From Motilibacter aurantiacus (GTDB lineage Bacteria > Actinomycetota > Actinomycetes > Motilibacterales > Motilibacteraceae), in the NCBI RefSeq assembly GCF_011250645.1, contig NZ_JAANNO010000007.1, positions 34,765 to 70,616 on the forward strand: a stretch of 35,852 nt of DNA, in the 5' to 3' direction. This document shows, piece after piece, positions 26,537 through 33,977 of this stretch. How positions within the stretch are numbered: position 1 is the first letter of the stretch; every line of letters begins with the position of its first letter. The position numbers and the translations under genes are program-made. The notes under the pieces are model-generated. The model was given only the letters and a program-made list of their open reading frames with translations. It was not told the origin of the DNA and did not search any database.

Positions 26537-27559
26537 GTGGCCGCCGATGACGGGGTACGCGTCACCATCACCACCATCGCCCGCGAGGCCGGGGTGTCGG
26601 TGCCGACCGTCTCGCGGGTGGTCAACGGGCGGGCGGACGTGGCGCCCGACACGCGCGCCCGCGTGGAGGAGCTGCTCAACCGGTACGGCTACCAGCGGCG
26701 CGGCTCGCGACAGGGCGCGGAGCGGGCGGGCCTGCTCGACCTCGTCTTCAACGACCTGGACAGCCCGTGGGCGGTGGAGATCCTGCGCGGGGTGGAGGAC
26801 GTCGCCCACCCGCAGGGCGTCGGCACGGTCGTCTCGGCCATCCACCGGCACCGCTCGGCCACCCGGCAGTGGCTGCAGAACCTGCAGGCCCGCGCCTCCG
26901 ACGGGGTCATCCTCGTGCTCTCGGACCTCGACCCCCACGTGCAGGCCGAGCTGCGCCGGCTCGACGTCCACACCGTGGTCATCGACCCGGCCGGGGTGCC
27001 CACCCTCGACGTGCCCACGATCGGCGCGACCAACTGGGCCGGGGGCCGCAGCGCCACCGAGCACCTGCTCTCGCTGGGCCACCGCCGCATCGGCCTGATC
27101 GCCGGGCCCAAGCGCCTGCTCTGCAGCCGTGCCCGGCTCGACGGCTACCGCGCCGCCCTGGAGTCGGCCGGCGTGGAGGTCGACGACGAGCTGATCTACG
27201 AGGGCGACTTCTACCACGAGGCCGGGTTCACCGGCGCCTGCCAGCTGCTCGCCCTGCGCCAGCCGCCGACCGCGATCTTCGCCTCGAGCGACCAGATGGC
27301 GTACGGCGTGTACGAGGCGATCCGCCAGCGCGGCCTGCGGGTGCCCACGGACGTCAGCGTCGTCGGCTTCGACGACCTTCCCGAGGCACGCTGGGCGTCG
27401 CCCCCGCTGACGACGGTCCGCCAGCCGCTGGTCGAGATGGGCATGCTCGCCGCGCGCACGATCCTGCAGCTCTCGCGCGGCGAGCCCCTGGTCACCCCGC
27501 GCCTGGAGCTGGCCACCGAGCTCGTCGTCCGGCACAGCACGGCCGCCCCGCGCGGGTGA
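26537..27559 (+). CDS. LacI-family transcription regulator
   Basis: A 340-residue sugar-responsive repressor. The HTH and hinge are TIARREAG-like at residues 10-30 (actual: IAREAGVSVPTVSRVVNG), followed by a periplasmic-binding-type effector domain with GLIAGPKRLLCSRARLDGYR, PPTAIFASSDQMAYG and VSVVGFDDLPEARWASPPLT. The GTG has a GGGAGG site. It is divergent from the CUT1 importer and probably controls it. The effector sugar is unknown. Confidence 0.93.
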   Translation: MAADDGVRVTITTIAREAGVSVPTVSRVVNGRADVAPDTRARVEELLNRYGYQRRGSRQGAERAGLLDLVFNDLDSPWAVEILRGVEDVAHPQGVGTVVSAIHRHRSATRQWLQNLQARASDGVILVLSDLDPHVQAELRRLDVHTVVIDPAGVPTLDVPTIGATNWAGGRSATEHLLSLGHRRIGLIAGPKRLLCSRARLDGYRAALESAGVEVDDELIYEGDFYHEAGFTGACQLLALRQPPTAIFASSDQMAYGVYEAIRQRGLRVPTDVSVVGFDDLPEARWASPPLTTVRQPLVEMGMLAARTILQLSRGEPLVTPRLELATELVVRHSTAAPRG

Positions 27560-27576
27560 CAGCGGGTGCGTGAGTC

Positions 27577-27646
27577 GGGCGGGTGACATCCGCGCGGATG
27601 ACGTCGCGCGGGTGACGTCGGGCGGGTGACGTCGGGCGCGACCACG
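27577..27646. repeat. Tandem 14-bp repeat between convergent genes
   Basis: About four to five units of CGSGCGGGTGACGT, 14-15 bases each, fill the gap between the lacI-type gene and the dehydrogenase. The clearest units are 27591-27604, 27605-27618 and 27619-27632; the unit before has one extra base and the one after is degenerate. The end of the lacI-type coding sequence (CGCGGGTGA) resembles a unit. No terminator hairpin is seen in the gap. Confidence 0.7.
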
Positions 27647-27656
27647 CGGCCCGGGC

Positions 27657-28391
27657 TCAGCCGTGGTGGGCCATCGGCCAGATCGTCCACAGCGTCGTGC
27701 GCAGGCGCCGGGGCTGCTTCATGGCCGTGACGATCTGGAACGCCACGTCCTCCGGGCGCAGGTAGTCCGCGAGCGCCGGGTCGCCCTCGGTGCGGCCGCG
27801 TCCGATCGCGAACTCCGTCTCGACACCGGCCGGGCAGATGGCCGAGACGCGGATCCCCGACGTGTGCAGCTCGCGGTCGAGCGCTCCGGCCAGCCCCACC
27901 TGCCCGAACTTGGTGGCGGCGTAGACCGCCTCGTTGGCGTCGCCGCGCAGGCCGGCGACGCTGGCCACGAGGACGAGGTCGCCTCCCCCGCGGCGCTTGA
28001 GCTCGGGGACGGCGGCCCGCACGGACCAGACCGTGCCGGCCAGGTTGGCGTCCAGCATCTCGGCGAGCTCGTCGTCGGTGCCGTCCTCGATGCCGCCGTA
28101 GAGCCCGATCCCGGCGTTCGCCACCATGGCGTCGAGCCCGCCGAACCGCTCGACCGCGGCCCCGACCAGCCGGCGCAGGTCCTCCGGCTTGCGCACGTCG
28201 GTCTGCACCGCCACGGCGTTGTCCGGGCCGAGCTCGGCGACCAGCTCCTCGAGCCGCTCGGCACGTCGCGCGCCAAGGGCGACCTTGGCCCCCTCCTCGA
28301 CGAGCAGGCGCGCGGTGGCGGTCCCGATGCCCGCACTGGCGCCGGTCACGGCGACGACGCGCCCGGTCAGGTCGGTGGTCTCGATCGGCAT
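27657..28391 (-). CDS. Short-chain dehydrogenase/reductase (clavulanate-dehydrogenase-like class)
   Basis: A 244-residue NADP(H)-dependent oxidoreductase. It has VVAVTGASAGIG at the N-terminus, ANAGIGLYGG, the catalytic Ser in VASVAGLRG and YAATK (Tyr-x3-Lys), then ICPAGVETEF. A basic residue pair (GARRAERL) at the end of the second strand favours NADP. The substrate is unknown. The ATG at 28391 is family-typical. It stands alone, converging on the lacI-type gene. Confidence 0.88.
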   Translation of the reverse strand: MPIETTDLTGRVVAVTGASAGIGTATARLLVEEGAKVALGARRAERLEELVAELGPDNAVAVQTDVRKPEDLRRLVGAAVERFGGLDAMVANAGIGLYGGIEDGTDDELAEMLDANLAGTVWSVRAAVPELKRRGGGDLVLVASVAGLRGDANEAVYAATKFGQVGLAGALDRELHTSGIRVSAICPAGVETEFAIGRGRTEGDPALADYLRPEDVAFQIVTAMKQPRRLRTTLWTIWPMAHHG

Positions 28392-28403
28392 GGAGGTCGG
28401 CCT

Positions 28404-28719
28404 TCTTCCTCGTACGGGGGGTGAGCGCCCATCACAGTTCGGTCACGGCCCGAGCCAGGGGTTATCGCTCACATGAGTGCTTCCGCCCCACAGTTCCCGA
28501 TACGCGCCGCGTGACACGCGGCCAAGGAGCAACAGAGGGCGAGCACCGGCTTCACCCAGGGTTTGTTGCTTCGAGCCATAACTAGAAAGATCTGCTGTCG
28601 AACTATTGTCCGCCCAACCAGAACCTGGTTAGGGTCCGCAGCAGGTGGGGGGCGAGCTCTCCGCCCGGGCACGGACCGGGTCCGCCGTGCCCTTCGCGTC
28701 TAGAAGGAGAACCACAAGC
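28404..28719 (+). promoter_or_regulatory. Promoter, operator-like repeat and hairpin leader of the Tat isomerase-like gene
   Basis: On the plus strand TTGTCC (28606-28611) and TAGGGT (28630-28635) are 18 bases apart. The spacer contains a perfect inverted repeat AACCAG-AAC-CTGGTT (28616-28630) that would let a regulator block or realign the promoter. The leader that follows can fold into GGGCACGG/CCGTGCCC (28667-28674 with 28685-28692). Further upstream a 17-base palindrome GCCGCGTG-A-CACGCGGC occupies 28506-28522. No riboswitch class that I recognise fits. A strong AGAAGGAGA site (28702-28710) decides the ATG at 28720. Confidence 0.5.
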
Positions 28720-29697
28720 ATGTGCTACGGCTATGACGGCAACGCTGCCCTCTGTCAGTCCCTGGAGCACCGCGGACTGAACCGCCGTTCCTTCCTCCGC
28801 GGCGCGCTCGGCGCCACCGTCGCGGCCGGCATCGGCGGCGCGGCGCTCGCGGGCGCCCGCCCGGCCGAGGCCGCCATCCCGCGCGTCGGCTCGACCAAGG
28901 TCGTCAACCACCGGATCAGCATCCAGCTCTACACGCTGCGCTCGGTCATGACGAACGCCACGACGGCGACGAACGTCCTCGAGCAGCTCGAGGAGATCGG
29001 CTACCGCAACGTCGAGCTGGCCGGGCTCTACGGCATGACGCCGGCGCAGATGCGCGACCTGCTCGACGACCTCGGCATCAAGGCGTCCTCGAGCCACGAC
29101 GGCATCTCGGCCAACCTGACGCAGGCGGCGCAGAAGTTCGCCAACGCGAAGATCCTCGGCCAGGAGTACAGCAACGTCCCCTACCTCGCGTCGACGCGCG
29201 CCGACGACTGGCGCCGCTGGGCCGACCAGATGAACGCCGAGGCCGCGATCGCGAAGCAGAACCGGATCCGCTACGGCTACCACAACCACGCGCACGAGTT
29301 CACCACCGACCTCGGTGGCGGCCTCACCCCGTGGGACATCTTCATGGACCGCCTCGACCCGAAGCTGGTCCACCTCCAGGTCGACCTCTACTGGGTCGTC
29401 ACGGCCGGCTTCAACCTCGGCGTGTCGGACCCGGTGCAGTTCGCGATCGACGTCATCGAGGACTCCCCGCTGCGCACGCGCCAGTTCCACGTCAAGGACC
29501 GGCACGGCGCCAACCCGACGACGCCCGGCCAGCAGCCCGGCGACATGGCGGACCTCGGCACCGGCATCATCGACTTCGCGCGCATCTTCCAGGCCCACAA
29601 GGCCGAGCAGTACGTCGTGGAGAACGACACCCCCGACGTCACCCCGCTGCAGACGGCCGAGATCGGCTACAACTACCTGCGCGGCATCCGCTACTGA
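28720..29697 (+). CDS. Tat-exported sugar phosphate isomerase/epimerase-like protein
   Basis: A 325-residue TIM-barrel protein of the xylose-isomerase-like (AP_endonuc_2) superfamily. The N-terminus has a 17-residue extension, then a twin-arginine signal (NRRSFLRGALG, Arg22-Arg23, then a hydrophobic Gly/Ala stretch ending near AEA). The barrel shows SIQLYTLRSV, IGYRNVELAGLYG, YGYHNHAHEF, LVHLQVDLYWV and QFHVKDRHG, which hold the expected metal ligands His, Asp and Glu. Export argues against a phosphorylated cytosolic substrate; free or glycosidic sugar is more likely. Its exact reaction is unknown. Confidence 0.85.
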   Translation: MCYGYDGNAALCQSLEHRGLNRRSFLRGALGATVAAGIGGAALAGARPAEAAIPRVGSTKVVNHRISIQLYTLRSVMTNATTATNVLEQLEEIGYRNVELAGLYGMTPAQMRDLLDDLGIKASSSHDGISANLTQAAQKFANAKILGQEYSNVPYLASTRADDWRRWADQMNAEAAIAKQNRIRYGYHNHAHEFTTDLGGGLTPWDIFMDRLDPKLVHLQVDLYWVVTAGFNLGVSDPVQFAIDVIEDSPLRTRQFHVKDRHGANPTTPGQQPGDMADLGTGIIDFARIFQAHKAEQYVVENDTPDVTPLQTAEIGYNYLRGIRY

Positions 29698-29727
29698 CGT
29701 AGCGGTGCGCGGGCTCTCCTGACGCAC

Positions 29728-29764
29728 CGAAGGGCCGGGGCGGCATCGCCGCCCCGGCCCTTCG
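29728..29764. terminator. Bidirectional terminator after the Tat isomerase-like gene
   Basis: A perfect 17-bp stem with a 3-base loop (ATC) lies between two convergent genes, 30 bases from each stop. Confidence 0.85.
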
Positions 29765-29794
29765 TCGTACCCGCCCCCTGCTGCTCCGGCCTGC

Positions 29795-30706
29795 TCAGGC
29801 CGTGGGCAGCGCCAGCTCCAGCGGCCCGACCAGCGCCTCCCGGTCCTCCTCGCCCAGCAGGTCGGCGACGACCAGCGCGTGCACGGCCCCCGACGCGAGG
29901 TTCCACGTCCCGTACGCGGCGGCCCGCGCGCTCAGCCCCGCCCGGTGCAGTGCGGAGACGGCGAGCAGCTGCGCCGCCGCAGCGCACCGCGTACGCCCGG
30001 ACAGGTGGGCGGCCCAGGACGCCGCGTGCACGGCGACGGCCCACGGCCGGCCGGACCGGCGCGACGCCTCCACCCCGTCGGACAGCCCGGCGAGCCCTCG
30101 GGCGTCCAGCGCGGACAGCCGCGCGAGCAGCGCGCGTACCTGCTCCTCGTTGGGCCCCAGGCAGGGGGCGACGGGCGCCAGCTGCTCCAGGGCGTCCCGC
30201 CAGGGGGAGACGAGCAGCGCGCGAGAGCCGGCCGGCAGCCGAGGCATGGCGTACGCGGCGGCCACCGCGTCGCACACGACCGACACCGCACGCGAAGCGG
30301 TCTCGTCCTGGACGGCCACGCCACCGGCGCGGGACCAGGCCCAGTCGAAGACGTCGGTGCGCAGGCAGGTCAGCAGGTCCTCGAGCCCGCCGATGCCGCT
30401 CACCTCCAGCCGGCGCAGCGCCGCGAGGGTCGCGGGAGCGTCCCCCGCCGTCCCGGCCCCGCTCGAGCCGGTGGCAGGGCCGAGCCCTGCGGCGACGGCG
30501 CGCACGGTGGCGTCGTCCTTTGTCGCACGAGCCAGCTCGGCCCAGGCCTCGGCCCGGTCCTGCTCGGGCCGGGCGGCCGCGGCGAGCGCGGGCAGGTGCT
30601 CGGCGCCGAGGGCGAGCGCGGTGACGAGGACGTCGGCGGCCTCCGCCCCACCCGCGCGACGGATCAGGTCGAACCCGAGGACGGGAGCACTGACCAGGGA
30701 GTACAC
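29795..30706 (-). CDS. Hypothetical protein, 303 residues
   Basis: I do not recognise this family. The protein is Ala/Leu-rich and appears entirely helical and soluble, with no signal peptide, TM helix or known motif. Parts that might be useful for searching are LGFDLIRRAGGAEAADVLV, LTCLRTDVFDWAWSRAGG and HAASWAAHLSGRTRC. The GTG at 30706 has GGAGG eight bases upstream, and third codon positions are G/C-rich, so it is a real gene. It lies downstream of cheA-cheW on the same strand but behind their terminator, with its own leader, so it is probably a separate unit. Confidence 0.75.
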   Translation of the reverse strand: MYSLVSAPVLGFDLIRRAGGAEAADVLVTALALGAEHLPALAAAARPEQDRAEAWAELARATKDDATVRAVAAGLGPATGSSGAGTAGDAPATLAALRRLEVSGIGGLEDLLTCLRTDVFDWAWSRAGGVAVQDETASRAVSVVCDAVAAAYAMPRLPAGSRALLVSPWRDALEQLAPVAPCLGPNEEQVRALLARLSALDARGLAGLSDGVEASRRSGRPWAVAVHAASWAAHLSGRTRCAAAAQLLAVSALHRAGLSARAAAYGTWNLASGAVHALVVADLLGEEDREALVGPLELALPTA

Positions 30707-30796
30707 GGATGGGCCTCCAGACCGCCGCGTGGATCGAACCCCTCCAGGGTCCCCCGTCGGGCGACGTCTGGCACTCCCCCGGTCGGAGGGTTCGCG

Positions 30797-30831
30797 ATCA
30801 CTCTCCGCACGTGATGGTCACGCTACGTGAC
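30797..30831. promoter_or_regulatory. Cluster of inverted repeats upstream of the hypothetical gene
   Basis: ATCAC-N9-GTGAT (30797-30815) overlaps closely with the perfect GTCACG-CTA-CGTGAC repeat (30817-30831), about 90-130 bases upstream of the gene at 29795-30706. They may be binding sites of one regulator. No promoter hexamers are convincing. The rest of 30707-30922 shows no gene. Confidence 0.35.
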
Positions 30832-30922
30832 ACCCCCGGCGTCGGAGCAGCCGGTCGCACGTCCTACCCGGTAGAGCGGGTGGACGTGGGACGGGCGGGT
30901 CGGCGGCACGGGCCGACGACGA

Positions 30923-30957
30923 CGTACGCCCTCCCGCCGGGGGCGGGAGGGCGTACG
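30923..30957 (-). terminator. Terminator of cheA-cheW
   Basis: A perfect 16-bp stem (beginning CGTACGCCCTCCC) with a GGG loop starts 14 bases after the cheW stop on the minus strand. No U-tract. Confidence 0.82.
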
Positions 30958-30971
30958 CGATGCGGCGGAGG

Positions 30972-31391
30972 TCAGGCGACGTCCACGGCCTTGTCGATGT
31001 CGAGCTTGAGCAGGAGACGGTCCTCCAACTTGTACGCCCCGACGATCAGCTCGCGCTCCTTGGCGCTCAGCGTCTCCGGCGGCGACTCGAAGAGGTCGTC
31101 GCCCACGGTGACGACATCGCCGATCGCGTCGACGAGCAGGCTCAGCACCTCGCCGTCGACCCGGACCACGACGTTCATCGGCTCGCTGCCGTTCCCGGCC
31201 GGCTCGAGCTCGAGCCGGCGGCGCAGGTCGACCGAGGTGACGACCTGGCCGCGCAGGTTCATCAGGCCGCCGATCGCCGGGGAGGCGAGGTAGACCTTGG
31301 TGCTCGGCTGGTAGCGGAGCACCTCCTGCACGCGGCTCACCTCGACGCCGAACAGGTGGTCGGCCAGGGTGAAGGTGGCCAGCTGGGTCAT
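30972..31391 (-). CDS. cheW: Chemotaxis adaptor CheW
   Basis: Couples CheA to chemoreceptors. The 139 residues form a single CheW domain: ATFTLADHLFGVEVSRVQEV, the NLRGQVVTSVDLRRRL motif in the middle and VVRVDGEVLSLLVDAIGDVV. The ATG overlaps the cheA stop in an ATGA tetranucleotide, so production is matched to CheA. The C-terminus is canonical (LLKLDIDKAV). Confidence 0.95.
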   Translation of the reverse strand: MTQLATFTLADHLFGVEVSRVQEVLRYQPSTKVYLASPAIGGLMNLRGQVVTSVDLRRRLELEPAGNGSEPMNVVVRVDGEVLSLLVDAIGDVVTVGDDLFESPPETLSAKERELIVGAYKLEDRLLLKLDIDKAVDVA

Positions 31392-33856
31392 GACAGCATC
31401 CCTTCGAAGGAGAAGGCCTCGTCAGCGAACCCGGCGTCACCGGACTGCTCGGGCAGGGGGTCGATCGGGAACCGCGGGTCGGCCGCGAGGATGGCCTGGC
31501 GCACGTCGAGCAGCTCGACGACCTGCTGCTGGATGAGCGCGCTGCCCAGCAGGCCGATGTCGTCGACGTCGCTGCGCGAGTGCACGCCCTCCTCCACGAT
31601 GTCGAGGATCCGGTCCACGACGAGCGCGACGCTGCGGCCGCCCCGCGAGGAGACGATCATCGGCAGGCGCTCGCCGGTGCCCTCGTCGTAGCCGCCGAGG
31701 TGGCGCGACAGGCGGACCAGCGGGAGGATCTCGCCGCGGTACTCCACGACCTCGCGGGCGCCGACGTGCTGCACCTTCTCGCTCGGGAACTCCTCGAGGC
31801 GGGTGACCATGTCGAGCGGGATCGCCACCCGACGGTCGCCGGCCACCTGGGCGACGAGGAGGCGCTCGACCTCGGCCACCGCGGCGGACTGCGCCTCGAG
31901 CTGCGCCGCACGCTCGGCGGCCTCGCTGCGCATCGTGCCGGCGGCCAGCGCCTGCACGTCGAGGATGAGCGCGACGGTGCCGTCGCCGAGGATCGTCGCG
32001 CCGGAGTAGACCCCGATGCCCTTGAGCCGGGAGCTCAGCGGCTTGACGACGATCTCCTCGCTGTTGAGGACGCGGTCGAGGATGAGGCCGAACGGGCGGC
32101 CGTCGGACTGCAGCACCGCGATGTTGACGTTGCCCTCGTCCCGGCGGCTCTTGTCCAGCCCGAGCACGTCGGCCAGGTCGACGAGCGGGAGCAGCCGGCC
32201 GCGCAGGCGGTAGACCGGCGCGCCGGACACCGTCTCGATGGCGGTCGTGCCGCGGCGGGCGTCGATGCTGACGACCTCCAGCAGCGAGATCTGCGGCACG
32301 GCGTAGCGCTCGCCGCAGCACTCGACGGTCAGCGCGGGCACGATCGCCAGCGTCAGCGGGATGGTCAGGCGGAACGTGCTGCCCTGGCCCGGCACCGAGG
32401 TGAGGTCGACGGTGCCGCCGATCTTCTCGATGTTGGTGCGGACGACGTCCATGCCCACGCCGCGGCCGGACACGTTGGTGACCTTCTCCGCGGTGGAGAA
32501 GCCCGGCTTGAAGATGAGGCTGAGGACCTCGCGCTCGCTGAGCGCCGCGAGCTGGGCGCTCGTGATGACGCCCTTCTCGACGGCCTTCGCACCGATCTTG
32601 ACCGGGTCGATGCCCGCTCCGTCGTCCACGATCTCGACGACGACGCGGCCGCCCTCGTGGAACGCGCGCAGGCGCAGCACGCCGGTGTCGGCCTTGCCCG
32701 CGGCGCGGCGGCGCGCGGGGGTCTCGATCCCGTGGTCGACCGAGTTGCGGACGATGTGGGTCAGCGGGTCCTTGATCGCCTCGAGCAGCGTGCGGTCGAG
32801 CTCGGTCTCCTTGCCGTACATCTCCAGGGAGACCTGCTTGCCCAGCATGGTCGACAGGTCGCGGACGACGCGCGGCAGCTTCGACCAGACGTGGTCGATC
32901 GGCTGCATGCGCGTCTTCATGACGCCCTCCTGCAGCTCGCTCGTCACGAGGTTGAGCCGCTGGGTCATGCGCAGCAGCTCCATGTCGTGGTCGGCGCTCG
33001 CGCGCTGCACGATCTGGTTGCGGGTGAGCACGAGCTCGCCGACGAGGTTCATGAGCAGCTCGAGCTGGTCCACGTCCACGCGGATCGTGCTGTCGGCAGC
33101 GGAGCGGCGGGCCTGCGGCTCGGTGTTCGGCTCGGGCGCGTGCTCGACCGGCGCGGCCTTGGCCACGGGCGCCGCGGGCGCCGGTGCCGGCGCGACCGGC
33201 TCGGCCACGGGGGCGGCCTCGACGACCGGAGCCTCGACGGGGGCGGGCGCCTCGGCCACGGGGGCCTCGGCGGGCTTCTTGGCCGCGCGCTTGCGCGGCG
33301 TGGCCGCCCGCGGGGTCGCGGGCTTCTTCGCGGCGGCGCGACGCTTGGGGGCCGGGGCCTCGGCGGCCGGCTCCTCGACCGGCTCGTCGGCGGCGGGCTC
33401 CTCGGCCACGGCCGCGGCCTCGGCCGCCGGCGCGGGGGCCGGGTCGGCGGCGGGCGCGGAACCGGCGTTCAGGCACGCCTCGACGGCGGCCACGGCACCG
33501 GAGATGTCGACGTCGCCCTCGCCGCCCTCGGACTCGATCTTAGAGAGCAGCAGGCGGACCACGTCCACCATCTGCAGCAGCGCATCGGTCGTCGCGGGCG
33601 TCATCGAGAGCTCGCCGTCACGCAGGCGGCTGAGCAGGTTCTCACCGACGTGCGTGACCGACTCCAGGCGCGTGAGGGCGAGGAAGCCGCTCGTGCCCTT
33701 GATGGTGTGGATGGTGCGGAAGATGCTCGACAGCAGGTCGCGAGAGCCGGGCTCGCGCTCCAGCGCGACGAGGTCGCGGTCGAGCTGGTCGAGGTTCTCG
33801 TGGCTCTCCACGAGGAACTCCTGGACGATCTCGTCCATGCCCTCTAGGCCGTCCAT
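31388..33856 (-). CDS. cheA: Chemotaxis histidine kinase CheA with tandem CheW-like domains
   Basis: The 822-residue kinase of the pathway, longer than the usual 650-720. Order: Hpt/P1 domain with phospho-His50 (IHTIKGTSGF); a low-complexity Ala/Pro/Glu linker (about 133-254) where P2 should be, with a basic patch at about 171-195; dimerisation helices (LMNLVGELVLTRNQI); ATPase with N-box Asn371 (HIVRNSVDHGIE), VDDGAGID and GRGVGMDVV; then two CheW-like domains, about 505-640 and 660-800 (NVRG-type cores YRLRGRLLPLVDL and VEYRGEILPLVRL). The ATG at 33856 has AGGGAG at ten bases; the ATG at 33838 is an alternative. A sigma-28 type promoter candidate precedes it. Confidence 0.95.
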   Translation of the reverse strand: MDGLEGMDEIVQEFLVESHENLDQLDRDLVALEREPGSRDLLSSIFRTIHTIKGTSGFLALTRLESVTHVGENLLSRLRDGELSMTPATTDALLQMVDVVRLLLSKIESEGGEGDVDISGAVAAVEACLNAGSAPAADPAPAPAAEAAAVAEEPAADEPVEEPAAEAPAPKRRAAAKKPATPRAATPRKRAAKKPAEAPVAEAPAPVEAPVVEAAPVAEPVAPAPAPAAPVAKAAPVEHAPEPNTEPQARRSAADSTIRVDVDQLELLMNLVGELVLTRNQIVQRASADHDMELLRMTQRLNLVTSELQEGVMKTRMQPIDHVWSKLPRVVRDLSTMLGKQVSLEMYGKETELDRTLLEAIKDPLTHIVRNSVDHGIETPARRRAAGKADTGVLRLRAFHEGGRVVVEIVDDGAGIDPVKIGAKAVEKGVITSAQLAALSEREVLSLIFKPGFSTAEKVTNVSGRGVGMDVVRTNIEKIGGTVDLTSVPGQGSTFRLTIPLTLAIVPALTVECCGERYAVPQISLLEVVSIDARRGTTAIETVSGAPVYRLRGRLLPLVDLADVLGLDKSRRDEGNVNIAVLQSDGRPFGLILDRVLNSEEIVVKPLSSRLKGIGVYSGATILGDGTVALILDVQALAAGTMRSEAAERAAQLEAQSAAVAEVERLLVAQVAGDRRVAIPLDMVTRLEEFPSEKVQHVGAREVVEYRGEILPLVRLSRHLGGYDEGTGERLPMIVSSRGGRSVALVVDRILDIVEEGVHSRSDVDDIGLLGSALIQQQVVELLDVRQAILAADPRFPIDPLPEQSGDAGFADEAFSFEGMLS

Positions 33857-33911
33857 CTGTGACGATCTCCCTTCGGCGGAGCAGGCCCACCGATGGGCCT
33901 TGACGCACAAT

Positions 33912-33938
33912 GAATCGGCGGCCCTGCTCCCGGCTGTA
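33912..33938 (-). promoter_or_regulatory. Sigma-28 type promoter of cheA-cheW
   Basis: On the minus strand TACA (33935-33938), exactly 15 bases, then GCCGATTC (33912-33919). This matches TAAA-N15-GCCGATAA at 3/4 and 6/8 with ideal spacing, 56 bases upstream of the cheA start. It resembles the element upstream of cheB. Confidence 0.55.
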
Positions 33939-33977
33939 GAGGTTGAGCGCGACAGATCTGCTGCCGACTCTTCCTTC

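Noticed and set aside
27577-27646. CRISPR array
   Set aside because: The units are 14-15 bases and directly adjacent, with no unique spacers and no cas genes.
28562-28585. TTTGTT near CATAAC as a third xyl operator
   Set aside because: The half-sites are present only in part and the spacing differs from the xylF and xylA sites.
31580-33847. A 755-codon plus-strand frame over cheA
   Set aside because: Antisense shadow with low-complexity sequence; CheA is unambiguous.
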